NCBI GenBank assembly: GCA_015501075.1
Contig: JADNYJ010000495.1
Location: 1 to 22,961, forward strand
DNA from: Gymnopilus junonius
Taxonomy: Eukaryota; Basidiomycota; Agaricomycetes; Agaricales; Galerinaceae
Reading direction: 5' to 3'
DNA: 22,961 nucleotides
Positions 22,401 to 22,961 of the stretch are shown one piece after another (positions within the stretch are counted from its first letter, which is position 1; every line of letters begins with the position of its first letter). The notes beneath the pieces were generated by a model. It did no database searches. It saw only the letters and a program-made list of their open reading frames with translations, and was not told where the DNA came from. A program made the position numbers and the translations under genes.

Positions 22401-22961
22401 TATTTTCTTATTATTTCCTGATTTTTTTTAATTCAAGGTTGTCATTTCAGGATGTTCATCATCGCCATCCTATCCACCTGCTCTATTGGCCTCCAGAACT
22501 ACCTCTTTGCCTCGGCTGCTGCAAATTTAATGGCTCGCTTGCGTGCTCTCAGCTTCAAATCCATGCTGAGACAGGATAGTAAGTAATCATGGTGATAATT
22601 GCTTCATGCTCTCAATTTTTTCCTGCTCAGTTGAGTTCTTCGATAAGGACGAGAATAGTGTAAGGGAAATAGCTCTATGATTGGTTGATCGTTATGCTCA
22701 CTCTATCTGGTGTTTGCAGACTGGTAGTTTGGTCTCACAACTCAGTGACAATCCCCAGAAGGTCAACGGTCTGGCTGGTATTACGCTTGGTGCCATCGTG
22801 CAAAGTATTGCGACTCTCATATCTGGTTCCGTCCTCGGTCTTGTTTTCATTTGGAAGGTTGCCCTTGTTGGAATCGGTATGTCATACATTGTTGGGTTGA
22901 AAGTATTTTTCGTTGATTGAATTTTTACAGCTTGCACTCCTCTTCTTGTTTCTACTGGCTA
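19446..22961 (+). CDS. ABCB-type (multidrug/a-factor exporter-like) ABC transporter, 3' end outside window
   Basis: A full-size ABC exporter of the MDR/Ste6 class at a cell membrane; its substrate is unknown. The start [12 protein letters not shown] begins a charged cytosolic tail (19446-19648). TMD1 follows over several short exons ([42 protein letters not shown]), then NBD1: Walker A GASGSGKS (21244-21267), Q-loop LVSQEP, signature LLSGGQ (21580-21597), Walker [12 protein letters not shown] (from 21643) and the H-loop TIAHRLST after a further intron. A charged linker (~21950-22135) leads to TMD2, whose helices begin near 22195 and run off the window. Introns are 50-65 nt with good splice sites. 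One base appears lost near 19944: upstream frame AARNF and downstream frame [12 protein letters not shown] join as relatives do only if a base is added in TTCGT. TMD2 to NBD2 are not visible here. Confidence 0.9.

Overview
The window is nuclear DNA of a filamentous fungus, most likely a mushroom-forming basidiomycete (Agaricomycetes). The basis is gene architecture (many introns of about 50-65 nt with GT...AG ends and short exons) plus gene content: a glyoxal-oxidase-type copper radical oxidase, a YPK1-type AGC kinase, the meiotic MutS homologue MSH5 and an ABCB-type multidrug transporter. No tRNA, rRNA, CRISPR array or bacterial-type operon was seen.

Layout from left to right: (1) 1-2230, + strand, a glyoxal oxidase-like gene broken by at least a dozen 1-2 base length changes. 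(2) 2843-8715, a cluster of three paralogous microsomal-type epoxide hydrolases with the same eight-exon plan: EH1 (+, two single-base losses), EH2 (+, open over all eight exons, 396 aa) and EH3 (-, three small indels). EH3 also carries two nearly identical 265-bp MITEs in exons 3 and 5, and removing each with one TA restores the exon. (3) 8969-13249, - strand, MSH5, clean in its 5' half and peppered with small indels in its 3' (ATPase) half. (4) 13716-15931, - strand, a fully intact 554-aa YPK1/Gad8-type kinase with a probable 5'UTR intron. (5) about 16.4-19.4 kb, no recognisable gene but one 442-bp element with ~56-bp inverted arms and TA flanks. (6) 19446 to the window end, + strand, the first ~60-70% of a full ABCB-type transporter (TMD1-NBD1-TMD2...), with one apparent single-base loss.

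The genes do not form a pathway. The glyoxal oxidase (extracellular H2O2 production) and the epoxide hydrolases (epoxide detoxification or secondary metabolism) are accessory functions in a region shaped by duplication, decay and small DNA transposons. YPK1 and MSH5 are conserved housekeeping and meiotic genes. The main points for a second look are the MITE pair inside EH3, the uneven clustering of run-length indels (consensus error or pseudogenes), and the unassigned inverted-repeat element at 17.7-18.2 kb. I did not find a convincing new multi-gene system.
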